NCBI RefSeq assembly: GCF_036250755.1 | Contig: NZ_CP109583.1 | Coordinates: forward strand, 3,224,001-3,288,000 | Direction: 5' to 3' | Length of the DNA stretch: 64,000 bases | Source of the DNA: Streptomyces uncialis | Lineage (GTDB): Bacteria; Actinomycetota; Actinomycetes; Streptomycetales; Streptomycetaceae | Shown: one piece after another, positions 1 to 8,597 of the stretch | Layout of the letters: the number at the start of each line of letters is the position of its first letter | Position numbering within the stretch: position 1 is the first letter of the stretch | Notes under the pieces: generated by a model | Told to the model about the DNA's origin: nothing | What the model saw: only the letters and a program-made list of their open reading frames with translations | Databases searched by the model: none | Translations under genes and position numbers: made by a program

Positions 1-11
1 GAGAGCTTCAC

Positions 12-2441
12 GTGACCATCGCGCCAGCCGATCCGGCATCAGTTGTCGGCCAGGCTCCTGCGACGACCGCCCAGGACCAGCAGACCCGACCGAGCGACGG
101 CCCCGGGGCCGCGCTGCTGCGGACGCTGACCGACCTGACGGCCGACCTCCCCGACGCCGACCCCGGCCGGGTCGCCGCCGCGGCGCTGCGCGGCCGGTCC
201 GCCCGCGCCGACGAGAGCGAGCTGCGTGAACTCGCCACCGAGGCCGCCGCCGGACTCATCTCCGAGGACCCCGCCTACTCCCGGCTCGCCGCCCGGCTGC
301 TGACCGTCAGCATCGCCGCCGAGGCCGCCTCCCAGGGGGTGCTCGCCTTCTCCGGGTCCGTCGCCACCGGGCACCGCGAGGGCCTGATCGCGGACCGCAC
401 CGCCGCGTTCGTGACGAAGTACTCCGACCGTCTCGACGCGCTCATCGACACCACCGCCGACGACCGCTTCGGCTACTTCGGGCTGCGCACCCTGCACAGC
501 CGCTATCTGCTGCGCCACCCGATCACCCGCAAGGTCGTCGAGACCCCGCAGCACTTCCTGCTCCGGGTCGCCTCCGGTCTCGCCGAGGACGACTCCGTAC
601 GCGCGCTCGACGAGGTCGCGGCGCTCTACCGGCTGATGAGCCGGCTCGACTACCTGCCCTCGTCGCCCACCCTGTTCAACTCGGGCACCCGCCACCCGCA
701 GATGTCGTCCTGCTACCTCCTCGACTCCCCGCAGGACGAGCTGGACTCCATCTACGACCGCTACCACCAGGTCGCCCGGCTCTCCAAGCACGCCGGCGGC
801 ATCGGCCTGTCCTACTCCCGCATCCGTTCGCGCGGCTCGCTGATCCGGGGCACCAACGGCCACTCCAACGGCATCGTCCCGTTCCTGAAGACGCTCGACG
901 CCTCCGTCGCGGCGGTCAACCAGGGCGGCCGGCGCAAGGGCGCCGCCGCGGTCTACCTGGAGACCTGGCACTCCGACATCGAGGAGTTCCTGGAGCTGCG
1001 GGACAACACCGGCGAGGACGCGCGGCGCACCCACAACCTGAACCTCGCGCACTGGATCCCCGACGAGTTCATGCGCCGGGTCGACCAGGACGGCACCTGG
1101 TCGCTGTTCTCCCCCTCGGACGTGCCCGAGCTGGTGGACCTGTGGGGCGACGAGTTCGACGCCGCGTACCGCCGGGCCGAGGCCGCCGGGCTGGCCCGCA
1201 AGACGATCCCCGCGCGGGACCTGTACGGGCGGATGATGCGGACCCTCGCCCAGACCGGCAACGGCTGGATGACCTTCAAGGACGCCGCGAACCGCACCGC
1301 CAACCAGACCGCCGAGCCCGGTCACACCGTCCACTCCTCGAATCTCTGCACCGAGATCCTGGAGGTCACCGACGACGGCGAGACGGCCGTGTGCAACCTC
1401 GGCTCGGTCAACCTCGGCGCGTTCGTCACCGGTGAGGGCGACGACGGCATCGACTGGGAGCGGCTGGACTCCACCGTCCGCACGGCCGTGACCTTCCTCG
1501 ACCGGGTCGTGGACATCAACTTCTACCCGACCGAGCAGGCGGGCCGCTCCAACTCCCGCTGGCGGCCGGTGGGCCTGGGCGCGATGGGCCTCCAGGACGT
1601 CTTCTTCAAGCTGCGGCTGCCCTTCGACTCCCCCGAGGCGCGCGCCCTGTCCACCCGGATCGCCGAGCGGATCATGCTCGCCGCGTACGAGGCGTCCGCC
1701 TCGCTCGCCGAGCGCAACGGCCCGCTCCCCGCCTGGGACAAGACCCGTACCGCCCGCGGGGTGCTGCACCCCGACCACTACGGGGTCGAGCCGCACTGGC
1801 CCGAGCGCTGGGACGCGCTGCGTGCCCGGATCGCCGTCACGGGGCTGCGCAACTCGCTGCTGCTGGCCATCGCGCCGACCGCGACCATCGCGTCGATCGC
1901 CGGGGTCTACGAGTGCATCGAGCCGCAGGTGTCCAACCTGTTCAAGCGCGAGACGCTGAGCGGTGAGTTCCTCCAGGTCAACTCGTACCTGGTGAACGAG
2001 CTCAAGGAGCTGGGCGTCTGGGACGCGCGCACCCGTGAGGCGCTGCGTGAGTCCAGCGGTTCGGTGCAGGACTTCCGCTGGATTCCCGAGGAGGTCCGGG
2101 CGCTGTACCGCACGGCGTGGGAGATCCCGCAGCGCGGTCTGATCGACATGGCCGCCGCGCGGACCCCGTTCCTCGACCAGTCGCAGTCGCTGAACCTGTT
2201 CCTGGAGACGCCGACCATCGGCAAGCTCAGCTCGATGTACGCGTACGCCTGGAAGTCGGGCCTGAAGACCACGTACTACCTGCGGTCGCGTCCGGCGACC
2301 CGGATCGCCCGCGCGGCCGGTTCGTCCGCCGCCGCCGAGCGGCCCGCCCCCACCACCATCCCCGTGCAGCAGGCCGCGCCCGACGCGGACGCGATCGCCT
2401 GCTCCCTGGAGAACCCCGAGTCCTGCGAGGCATGCCAGTAA
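12..2441 (+). CDS. nrdA: Class Ia ribonucleoside-diphosphate reductase, large subunit
   Basis: This is the large subunit that reduces ribonucleoside diphosphates to deoxyribonucleotides in the cytosol, with the NrdB partner encoded next. The 809-residue protein shows the expected cysteines: C234 in SSCYLL and C461 in CNLGSVNL form the likely redox pair, and C446 in NLCTEI is the likely thiyl-radical residue. A TTYYLR motif near the C-terminus fits the radical-transfer tyrosine pair. The tail ends in C805-x-x-C808, the shuttle cysteines re-reduced by thioredoxin. The start is the GTG at 12, so most upstream regulatory DNA is missing; in S. coelicolor this operon is controlled by a B12 riboswitch, which would lie left of the window. 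The stop overlaps the nrdB start (TAATG). Confidence 0.96.
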   Translation: MTIAPADPASVVGQAPATTAQDQQTRPSDGPGAALLRTLTDLTADLPDADPGRVAAAALRGRSARADESELRELATEAAAGLISEDPAYSRLAARLLTVSIAAEAASQGVLAFSGSVATGHREGLIADRTAAFVTKYSDRLDALIDTTADDRFGYFGLRTLHSRYLLRHPITRKVVETPQHFLLRVASGLAEDDSVRALDEVAALYRLMSRLDYLPSSPTLFNSGTRHPQMSSCYLLDSPQDELDSIYDRYHQVARLSKHAGGIGLSYSRIRSRGSLIRGTNGHSNGIVPFLKTLDASVAAVNQGGRRKGAAAVYLETWHSDIEEFLELRDNTGEDARRTHNLNLAHWIPDEFMRRVDQDGTWSLFSPSDVPELVDLWGDEFDAAYRRAEAAGLARKTIPARDLYGRMMRTLAQTGNGWMTFKDAANRTANQTAEPGHTVHSSNLCTEILEVTDDGETAVCNLGSVNLGAFVTGEGDDGIDWERLDSTVRTAVTFLDRVVDINFYPTEQAGRSNSRWRPVGLGAMGLQDVFFKLRLPFDSPEARALSTRIAERIMLAAYEASASLAERNGPLPAWDKTRTARGVLHPDHYGVEPHWPERWDALRARIAVTGLRNSLLLAIAPTATIASIAGVYECIEPQVSNLFKRETLSGEFLQVNSYLVNELKELGVWDARTREALRESSGSVQDFRWIPEEVRALYRTAWEIPQRGLIDMAAARTPFLDQSQSLNLFLETPTIGKLSSMYAYAWKSGLKTTYYLRSRPATRIARAAGSSAAAERPAPTTIPVQQAAPDADAIACSLENPESCEACQ

Positions 2442-3484
2442 TGACGACCACCCCCACCGAACCCGCCGCCGCGGCCCCGCGGGAGCGCAATCTGCTGGAC
2501 CCGGGCTTCGAGCTGACCCTGCGCCCGATGCGCTACCCCGACTTCTACGAGCGCTACCGGGACGCGATCAAGAACACCTGGACCGTCGAGGAGGTCGACC
2601 TCCACTCGGACGTCGCGGACCTCGCGAAGCTGTCGCCCGCCGAGCAGCATCTGATCGGCCGGCTGGTGGCGTTCTTCGCGACGGGCGACTCGATCGTCGC
2701 GAACAACCTGGTCCTGACGCTGTACAAGCACATCAACTCCCCCGAGGCACGGCTGTACCTGTCGCGTCAGCTGTTCGAGGAGGCCGTGCACGTCCAGTTC
2801 TATCTGACGCTGCTGGACACGTATCTGCCCGACCCGGAGGACCGCACCGCCGCGTTCGCCGCGGTGGAGAACATCCCCTCCATCCGGGAGAAGGCCGAAT
2901 TCTGCTTCAAGTGGATGGACTCGGTCGAGAAGCTCGACCAGCTGGAGACACAGGCCGACCGGCGTCGGTTCGTGCTGAACCTGATCTGCTTCGCCGCCTG
3001 TATCGAGGGCCTGTTCTTCTACGGGGCGTTCGCCTATGTGTACTGGCTGCGCTCGCGCGGTCTGCTGCACGGTCTCGCGACGGGCACCAACTGGGTGTTC
3101 CGTGACGAGACGATGCATATGAGCTTCGCCTTCGAGGTCGTCGACACGGTCCGCAAGGAGGAGCCGGAGCTGTTCGACGACAAGCTCCAGGAGCAGGTCA
3201 CCGACATGCTCCGGGAGGCCGTCGAGGCGGAGCTCCAGTTCGCCCGTGACCTGTGCGGCGAGGGGCTGCCGGGGATGAACACCGAGTCGATGCGCCAGTA
3301 CCTGGAGTGCGTGGCCGACCAGCGGCTGGAGCGGCTGGGCTTCGCCCCGGTGTACGGCTCGCAGAACCCGTTCGCGTTCATGGAGCTCCAGGGTGTCCAG
3401 GAGCTGACGAACTTCTTCGAGCGCCGTCCGTCCGCGTACCAGGTGGCGGTGGAGGGCAAGGTCGGCTTCGACGACGAGTTCTAG
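2441..3484 (+). CDS. nrdB: Class Ia ribonucleotide reductase, small (radical) subunit
   Basis: This ferritin-like subunit (347 aa) houses the di-iron tyrosyl-radical centre that activates NrdA. Ligands align with E. coli NrdB: D83 (GDSI), E114 and H117 (EAVH), E189 (CIEG), E223 and H226 (ETMH). Y121, four residues after H117, sits where the radical tyrosine is expected, so this is not a tyrosine-less class Ic type. The ATG at 2441 is preferred over the in-frame ATG at 2432 because GCGAGG at 2425-2430 is ten bases from the former and only one from the latter. It overlaps nrdA by one base, implying translational coupling. Confidence 0.96.
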   Translation: MTTTPTEPAAAAPRERNLLDPGFELTLRPMRYPDFYERYRDAIKNTWTVEEVDLHSDVADLAKLSPAEQHLIGRLVAFFATGDSIVANNLVLTLYKHINSPEARLYLSRQLFEEAVHVQFYLTLLDTYLPDPEDRTAAFAAVENIPSIREKAEFCFKWMDSVEKLDQLETQADRRRFVLNLICFAACIEGLFFYGAFAYVYWLRSRGLLHGLATGTNWVFRDETMHMSFAFEVVDTVRKEEPELFDDKLQEQVTDMLREAVEAELQFARDLCGEGLPGMNTESMRQYLECVADQRLERLGFAPVYGSQNPFAFMELQGVQELTNFFERRPSAYQVAVEGKVGFDDEF

Positions 3485-3505
3485 GCCCGCCGAAGCCGGC
3501 CGGCT

Positions 3506-3691
3506 TCACGCGGCGAGGTCCAAGGACCGGCCCGGTCGCCCCTCGGGGTGGCCGGGCCGGCCGCGTCCGGCGTCTCTCAGTTCCCGGTCGATACGGCGTT
3601 CCCGCAGGTAGCCGGGGGTGACGGGGCCCAGCAGCAGGGCGAGGACGAGGGTGACGACCGAGTAGTCCAGGAGTGTGTTCATGTCCTCCAC
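3506..3691 (-). CDS. Small single-pass membrane protein, unknown function
   Basis: This 61-residue frame is antisense in the gap between nrdB and nrdS. Residues about 5-25 form one hydrophobic segment rich in Leu and Val, followed by an Arg-rich tail (RERRIDREL), so an inside-facing basic C-terminus is likely. Codon use is typical of the genome. The GTG at 3691 has AAGG about five bases upstream; an ATG three codons later is too close to GGAGG. No family is recognised. If nrdA-nrdB-nrdS is one transcript, this gene would be transcribed against it, which lowers confidence that it is expressed. Confidence 0.45.
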   Translation of the reverse strand: MEDMNTLLDYSVVTLVLALLLGPVTPGYLRERRIDRELRDAGRGRPGHPEGRPGRSLDLAA

Positions 3692-3775
3692 TGTGGCCTT
3701 CGCGCCCGCCGCGCGGCAGTGGCAGAAGTGTCATGCACCCTCGACTTCCTGCCATCACGGCCGCACACTGACGGC

Positions 3776-4750
3776 ATGCTGAACAACGTCGCGGTGGTGC
3801 TGCTGGACGGGGTGCATCCCTTCGAACTGGGCGTCGTCTGCGAGGTCTTCGGGCTGGACCGCAGCGAACAGGGCCTGCCGGTCTACGATTTCGCGGTGGT
3901 CTCGGCGGAGGGTCCCGAGCTGTCCACCCACGCGGGCTTCTCGGTGCGGCTGGAGCACGGTCTGGAGCGGCTGGAGGAGGCCGATCTGATCGCGATCCCC
4001 GCGGGTGAGGACTACGGCAGCCGGGAGTTCCCCGAGCCGCTGCTCGACGCCCTGCGCCGCGCCACCGCCCGGGGGACCCGGGTGCTCTCCGTCTGTTCGG
4101 GTGTCTTCGTGCTGGGCGCGGCCGGGCTGCTCGACGGCCGCCGCTGCGCGGGCCACTGGCGGCACGCGGACGAGCTCGCGATCCGCTTCCCCCGGGCCCG
4201 GGTGGAGCGCGACATGCTGTACGTGGACGAGCACCCGGTGATCACCTCGGCGGGGTCGGCCGCCGGTATCGACTCCTGTCTGCACATCATCCGCCAGGAG
4301 CACGGCTCGGAGGTCGCCAACGCGCTCGCCCGCCGGATGGTGGTGCCCCCGCACCGGGACGGCGGCCAGGCGCAGTACGTCGAGCGCCCGGTGCCGACGA
4401 CCCGGTGCGACACGGTCGGTGAGGTGCTGGTGTGGATGGAGCGCCACCTCGACCGCGCGGTCACGGTCGAGGAGCTGGCGGACCGGGCGCATATGTCGCC
4501 CCGGACGTTCGCCAGGCGGTTCCAGCAGGAGACGGGGACTACCCCGTACCGCTGGCTGCTGCGCCAGCGGGTGCTGCTGGCGCAGCAGCTCCTGGAGGGG
4601 ACGGACGAGACGGTCGACTCCGTCGCGGGCCGCACCGGTTTCGGCAACGGCGCGACCCTGCGCCACCACTTCCTGCGGGTCCTCGGCACCACCCCGAACG
4701 CGTACCGCAGGACGTTCAGGGGCCCGCGCCCCCTGGAGACGGCTCCCTGA
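3776..4750 (+). CDS. nrdS: NrdS-like AraC/GlxA-type transcriptional regulator
   Basis: This 324-residue regulator has an N-terminal DJ-1/PfpI-like fold (VVLLDGVHPFELGVVCEVFG; a CSGVFVLGAAGLLDGR nucleophile-elbow-like stretch) and a C-terminal AraC double helix-turn-helix (MSPRTFARRFQQETG and FGNGATLRHHFLRV). It follows nrdA-nrdB on the same strand; in S. coelicolor the third gene of nrdABS encodes an AraC-like protein, so the name is given by position and family. An open frame continues upstream of the ATG at 3776, but the domain begins there. Its effector is unknown, and the catalytic cysteine may only be structural in such regulators. Confidence 0.85.
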   Translation: MLNNVAVVLLDGVHPFELGVVCEVFGLDRSEQGLPVYDFAVVSAEGPELSTHAGFSVRLEHGLERLEEADLIAIPAGEDYGSREFPEPLLDALRRATARGTRVLSVCSGVFVLGAAGLLDGRRCAGHWRHADELAIRFPRARVERDMLYVDEHPVITSAGSAAGIDSCLHIIRQEHGSEVANALARRMVVPPHRDGGQAQYVERPVPTTRCDTVGEVLVWMERHLDRAVTVEELADRAHMSPRTFARRFQQETGTTPYRWLLRQRVLLAQQLLEGTDETVDSVAGRTGFGNGATLRHHFLRVLGTTPNAYRRTFRGPRPLETAP

Positions 4751-4752
4751 TC

Positions 4753-4794
4753 ACGCGCCCCGCCTCCCGGGACCGCCCGGAACGGGGGGCGCGT
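4753..4794. terminator. Bidirectional terminator-like hairpin
   Basis: Inverted arms ACGCGCCCC (4753-4761) and GGGGCGCGT (4786-4794) enclose a second small CCGG-rich stem. It lies exactly between the convergent 3' ends of nrdS and the P450 gene. There is no long U-tract, as is usual in Streptomyces. Confidence 0.6.
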
Positions 4795-4813
4795 ACAGGA
4801 ACGAGCATCCGGA

Positions 4814-6187
4814 CTATGCCACCGGCACGGCCCGGAGCCTGGGCCGGCGCGGCTTGAGCGTGATCCCGATCCGCGGGGCGGTGTCGGTCTCCCGCAGCCG
4901 GGACAGGCTCCACCGGGGCACGACGGTGGCCAGCACGATCGCCATCTCGACGATGCTGAAGTGGTCCCCGGGGCATTTGCGGTTGCCGGTGCCGAACGGC
5001 ATCATCGCCGGTCCGCCCCGGTCCGCCTGCGTTCCGGGCTGCCAGCGGTCGGGGTCGAACTCCAGATGCCGGGCGAACGCCCGGGGGTCCCGCTGCATCG
5101 CGTACGGGCTGTAGACGATGTCCGCACCGGCCGGAATGCGATATCCGCCCAGTACGGAATCGGCCACCGCCCGGCGGGTAAGAATCCATACGGCGGGCCG
5201 AACCCGCATCGCCTCGGTGATGACATTCCGGGTGTGCCCGAGCTTCGGCAGGTCACCGAATGTCACCGGCCGGCCACCTGTCACGGACAGTACCTCCGCG
5301 CGGAGCCGCTTTTCCTCCTCCGGGTGCTCCGCGAGCAACTGGAACGTCCACGTCAGCGTCGAGGCAACGTTTTCCGCGCCCGCCACGAGGAGGGAGACCG
5401 TCTGGTCGTGTACCTCTTGTTCGTTGAGCGTTTCACCATTGTCGTCCTTTGCCCGGAGCAATGCCGAGAGCAGGTCCCCGCGGTCCGTTCCGGACATACG
5501 GCGTTCCCTGACGATCTCGTCCACCAACCGATGCAGATCGGCCAATGCGACCTCGAATCGACGGTGCGCCGGGAGGGGCAGTTTCCAGAACGGTCCGGCG
5601 GAGAGGATCATCCGCCGGTACAGGCCCCCGAAGACGGTGTGCAGCGAGCCGCCGAGCCGGTCCACCCGCTCGTCGATCGAGTCGACGTGGAGCAGCGAGC
5701 GGGTGACGATCCGGACGGCCGTGCGGAACACCTCGTCGCCGATGTCGACGGTGGCGCCGGGGCTCCACCGGTCGGCCATCGCGGCGGCCTCCTCCGCCAT
5801 GACGGGCGCGTGGGCGGCGATCCGCTCGGGCCGGAACGCGGGCTGGATCATGCGCCGCTGGCGCCGGTGCAGCGGGCCGTTGCTGGTGGCGACGCCCTTG
5901 CCGATGAGGAGTTCCATGGTGTCCCAGAGCGGTCCGCCGACCTCGTAGTCCGGGCTCTTGAGGAGCGCGGCCACGAGTTCCGGGGCGCACACGGCGTACG
6001 CCGTCCCGGGGCCGAGCCGCAGCCGCACCACGTCCCCGCTGTCGCGCAGTCCGGCGACGAAGCGGAGCGGGTCGCGCACCAGGTTCCAGGCGTGTCCCAG
6101 CAGGGGGGCGCCGCCCTTGGCGTACGGCGGCGGGGGCGCGTTCCGGCCGTCGGTCCCCGCTGTTCGGGGGGTCGGTCCACCGGTCAT
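4814..6187 (-). CDS. cyp170A: CYP170A-type cytochrome P450, probable albaflavenone synthase
   Basis: The 457-residue P450 shows the haem-binding loop FGTGNRKCPG with the axial cysteine at about residue 405, an ExxR motif (EAMR) in helix K, and AGAENVAST in helix I. Its ATG overlaps the stop of the upstream terpene synthase (ATGA at 6184-6187), so the two are co-translated. In S. coelicolor the equivalent CYP170A1 oxidises epi-isozizaene to albaflavenols and albaflavenone. The frame extends 61 codons further upstream inside the terpene synthase, but that part is arginine-rich and not P450-like. An acidic D248-D-N-G-E252 is seen; CYP170A1 is reported to have a second, farnesene-synthase activity that uses acidic motifs of this kind. 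Confidence 0.9.
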   Translation of the reverse strand: MTGGPTPRTAGTDGRNAPPPPYAKGGAPLLGHAWNLVRDPLRFVAGLRDSGDVVRLRLGPGTAYAVCAPELVAALLKSPDYEVGGPLWDTMELLIGKGVATSNGPLHRRQRRMIQPAFRPERIAAHAPVMAEEAAAMADRWSPGATVDIGDEVFRTAVRIVTRSLLHVDSIDERVDRLGGSLHTVFGGLYRRMILSAGPFWKLPLPAHRRFEVALADLHRLVDEIVRERRMSGTDRGDLLSALLRAKDDNGETLNEQEVHDQTVSLLVAGAENVASTLTWTFQLLAEHPEEEKRLRAEVLSVTGGRPVTFGDLPKLGHTRNVITEAMRVRPAVWILTRRAVADSVLGGYRIPAGADIVYSPYAMQRDPRAFARHLEFDPDRWQPGTQADRGGPAMMPFGTGNRKCPGDHFSIVEMAIVLATVVPRWSLSRLRETDTAPRIGITLKPRRPRLRAVPVA

Positions 6188-7278
6188 CGGATTCCCGCCG
6201 ATCCGGGCCGTTCGCCCTGGTCGCTGATGTAGGGGGGCGTGGACCGGTCGGCCCAGCTGTCGACCTGGTAGCGACCGGACTCGTGGTGGAACCAGTACAC
6301 GGAACTGAACCAGTTCCGCATATTGGAGATGTTGAGCGCCACGGCGTCCGCGAGTGGTTCGCCGCGCCATGTGCCGTCCCGGAGTTCACCGATGAGAACG
6401 GCTACTTCCTGCTCGGCGGCCAGGAATTCGGATATGCATCCGTTTACCCTTCGGCGTACTTCCGTGACCGCGTCCTCCAGGGTCATTCCCTCATGTTTGA
6501 TGAGGCTGATCCCGAGGTTGTGGTATTCATCGCCCGCGAGTTCCTTGGGCAATGAGCAGAGGTCGTTGTACCAGGCGGCGAAATCCTGGCAGGCGAGCCC
6601 GGCCTTGCGGTAGGCGGGATTCTCCAGTACCGACCGGGGTATTTCATGGTGGGCGGCGGGCTCCAGGAGATCGAGCCAGATCCAGTGGGCGAAGGTGAGG
6701 CGGCGCAGTTCCAGGTACTCGGTGACCGCCGGAATGCGGCCCGTGGTCCGGTTGCGGTACTCGTTGTCGTACGCCTCGATCACTTCGTGGAAGTGTGCGG
6801 CGAAGCGGGCGTTCCAGCTCTCGCCCAGGAACGAGTAAAGCCGGATCATGCTGTCCGCGAAGGCCGCTACCAGGGCGTCCTCGTGTTGCAGATGGCGCCA
6901 CGGGGCGTCGAGCGCCGCGTGGAGGCAGTCCCGCAGCCGTGCCCACGCCGCGTCCCTGCGGTGCACGACGTCACGGTCGTGGCGGTCGTCCCAGACGAAG
7001 AACCACGCGCTGTAGTCGGCAATTGCCTGGAGCACTTCCACCGGGGCGCCGAGGTAGTACCCGGCCATCAGATCGGTGTAGCACAGCCCGTCGGCGTACC
7101 GTTCGACCTTGTCGGCCGGCATCAGCCCCATTTTCAGGAGCCATGCACGTGTCGTCTCCTGGAGTGTCGGCCAATAGGGATGGAGTTGCCGAGGAAACTC
7201 CTTCTCGATCACCGGAAGTGCGAGTGCCGGCGGAACTGCTGTCTGTGTCGCTGCGGTGCTGTAGGAGAAAGCAGGCAC
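6184..7278 (-). CDS. eizA: Epi-isozizaene synthase (sesquiterpene cyclase)
   Basis: This 364-residue class I terpene synthase cyclises farnesyl diphosphate. The aspartate-rich motif D97-D-R-H-D101 and the NSE triad N238/S242/E246 (NDLCSLPKE) are both intact. Each lies two residues before the S. coelicolor epi-isozizaene synthase positions (D99, N240, S244, E248), which supports the specific assignment. A C-terminal ESGRYQ supplies the RY pair. The start is a GTG at 7278 preceded by AGGGGA. It is the first gene of a two-gene operon with the P450, giving the albaflavenone pathway. Confidence 0.92.
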   Translation of the reverse strand: MPAFSYSTAATQTAVPPALALPVIEKEFPRQLHPYWPTLQETTRAWLLKMGLMPADKVERYADGLCYTDLMAGYYLGAPVEVLQAIADYSAWFFVWDDRHDRDVVHRRDAAWARLRDCLHAALDAPWRHLQHEDALVAAFADSMIRLYSFLGESWNARFAAHFHEVIEAYDNEYRNRTTGRIPAVTEYLELRRLTFAHWIWLDLLEPAAHHEIPRSVLENPAYRKAGLACQDFAAWYNDLCSLPKELAGDEYHNLGISLIKHEGMTLEDAVTEVRRRVNGCISEFLAAEQEVAVLIGELRDGTWRGEPLADAVALNISNMRNWFSSVYWFHHESGRYQVDSWADRSTPPYISDQGERPGSAGIR

Positions 7279-7719
7279 GAGTGTCCCCTCTCAGTCGGCC
7301 CTGCTGTTGCCGCGGTACGGCGCACATACCCGCTCCGGACCACGCCGTCGCGCATCCCCGCGCACATTCCATTCAGCACCACAAGTGCCCGATGAGGGAA
7401 CAGATTTGCTCCATTCACTACCCCGAGCTGCCGAGAACATCCCCTTACGTGACTGATTTCGGATCACACATGGCGGAAGGCGCGACCGGCGCACGCCGGC
7501 GCACAAGAGGGGCGCCCGGCGGGAAATCATCCCGGCCGGGCGCCATAGCTCTGGGGCGGAAGGGAACACCCTCCGTCACGGGCACACCGTGCGCACCCAC
7601 CCACCTCAGGGGTCACCGCCCCCTCCCCGGCCCGTCCCGATCACCCGCAGGGGGTCGCGGTCGGTCCGACGTGCCGGGGTTTATCACCCCCCGTCCGGGG
7701 GAGAACATCCCTCGGACGG
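7279..7719. other. Intergenic region: eizA promoter side and def 3' side
   Basis: I see no supportable gene here. A GC hairpin at 7511-7544 (GGCGCCCGGCGGG, loop AAATCAT, CCCGGCCGGGCGCC with one bulge) lies about 175 bases beyond the def stop and could end that transcript. An inverted repeat at 7449-7467 (GTGA...TCAC with an inner TGAT-N5-ATCA) lies roughly 170 bases upstream of eizA and is a possible operator. No convincing -35/-10 pair was found. Confidence 0.4.
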
Positions 7720-8370
7720 TCAGTCGTTGGCCACCACGGGGTAGCGCGGAGTGCCCTCTTCCATCTGGCGCAGAGCATCCTTGCGGTCCCGCTTGGACAG
7801 ACGGTCGATATAGAGACGACCGTAGAGATGATCCGTCTCATGCTGTAGACAGCGCGCGAAGTAACCGCGGCCGCGTACTTTGATGGGGTTGCCCTTCTCG
7901 TCCTGACCTGTCACGACGGCGAAATCCGGACGCGCCAGCTCCGCATAGGCGGTGGGCACCGACAGGCAGCCCTCGTTGGAGTCGTCCAGGCTGCGCTGGT
8001 CGGCCGGGAGATCCTGGAGCACCGGGTTGCACACCACACCCACGTGCCGGTCGCCGGAGTCGTCCACGCAGTCGTACACGAAGACCTTCCGGCCCACCCC
8101 GATCTGGTTCGCGGCCAGGCCCACGCCCTCGGCGGTGCGCTGGCTGGCGAACATGTCGTCCACGAGCCCGGCCAGCTCGTCGTCGAAGGTGGTGATGTCC
8201 TCGCACTCCGTGTGCAGCACCGGGTTGCCCACGACGGTGATCGGACGGGACGTGCCGCGCGCGCGGTACGCCTCCTCACGCGCCTCGCAGTCCTCCGTGT
8301 CGATGACGAAACCCTCGTCGTCCACGGGGAGCACCCCACTGTGCTGCTGATCGGTGTCCTGCTGCGCCAT
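7720..8370 (-). CDS. def: Peptide deformylase
   Basis: This metalloenzyme removes the formyl group from the initiator methionine of new proteins. All three family motifs are present in the 216-residue protein: GVGLAANQ (82-89), EGCLS (133-137; C135 is a metal ligand) and QHETDH (176-181; H177 and H181 are ligands and E178 is catalytic). About 40 residues precede the core, an acidic extension common in actinobacterial copies. It stands alone rather than beside fmt. Confidence 0.95.
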   Translation of the reverse strand: MAQQDTDQQHSGVLPVDDEGFVIDTEDCEAREEAYRARGTSRPITVVGNPVLHTECEDITTFDDELAGLVDDMFASQRTAEGVGLAANQIGVGRKVFVYDCVDDSGDRHVGVVCNPVLQDLPADQRSLDDSNEGCLSVPTAYAELARPDFAVVTGQDEKGNPIKVRGRGYFARCLQHETDHLYGRLYIDRLSKRDRKDALRQMEEGTPRYPVVAND

Positions 8371-8597
8371 GTCCGACGTACGCCTTCCTCAACCGTGTCG
8401 TGCCCCGGACCGTTCCTCCCGGGGGGAGCCCCCGGTCCGCGATGCGCGGGTGCCGGGCGACTGCCGCCACACAGCCTACGGCGCCCCGGAGCACCGCCGA
8501 GCGGGATACGGCCGGATACACCGGGAGGAGGCGGGGCACGGCCGGACACGGGTACCGGCCCGGACCGGACACCGGCCGCAGGCCCGTCCGGGAGGCG

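Noticed and set aside
4814..6370. P450 start extended to 6370
   Set aside because: The extra 61 residues overlap the terpene synthase in another frame and are not P450-like; ATG 6187 gives an ATGA overlap.
7291..7569. 92-codon minus-strand frame upstream of eizA
   Set aside because: No ribosome site, atypical codon use, Arg/Ser-rich, and it covers the promoter region.
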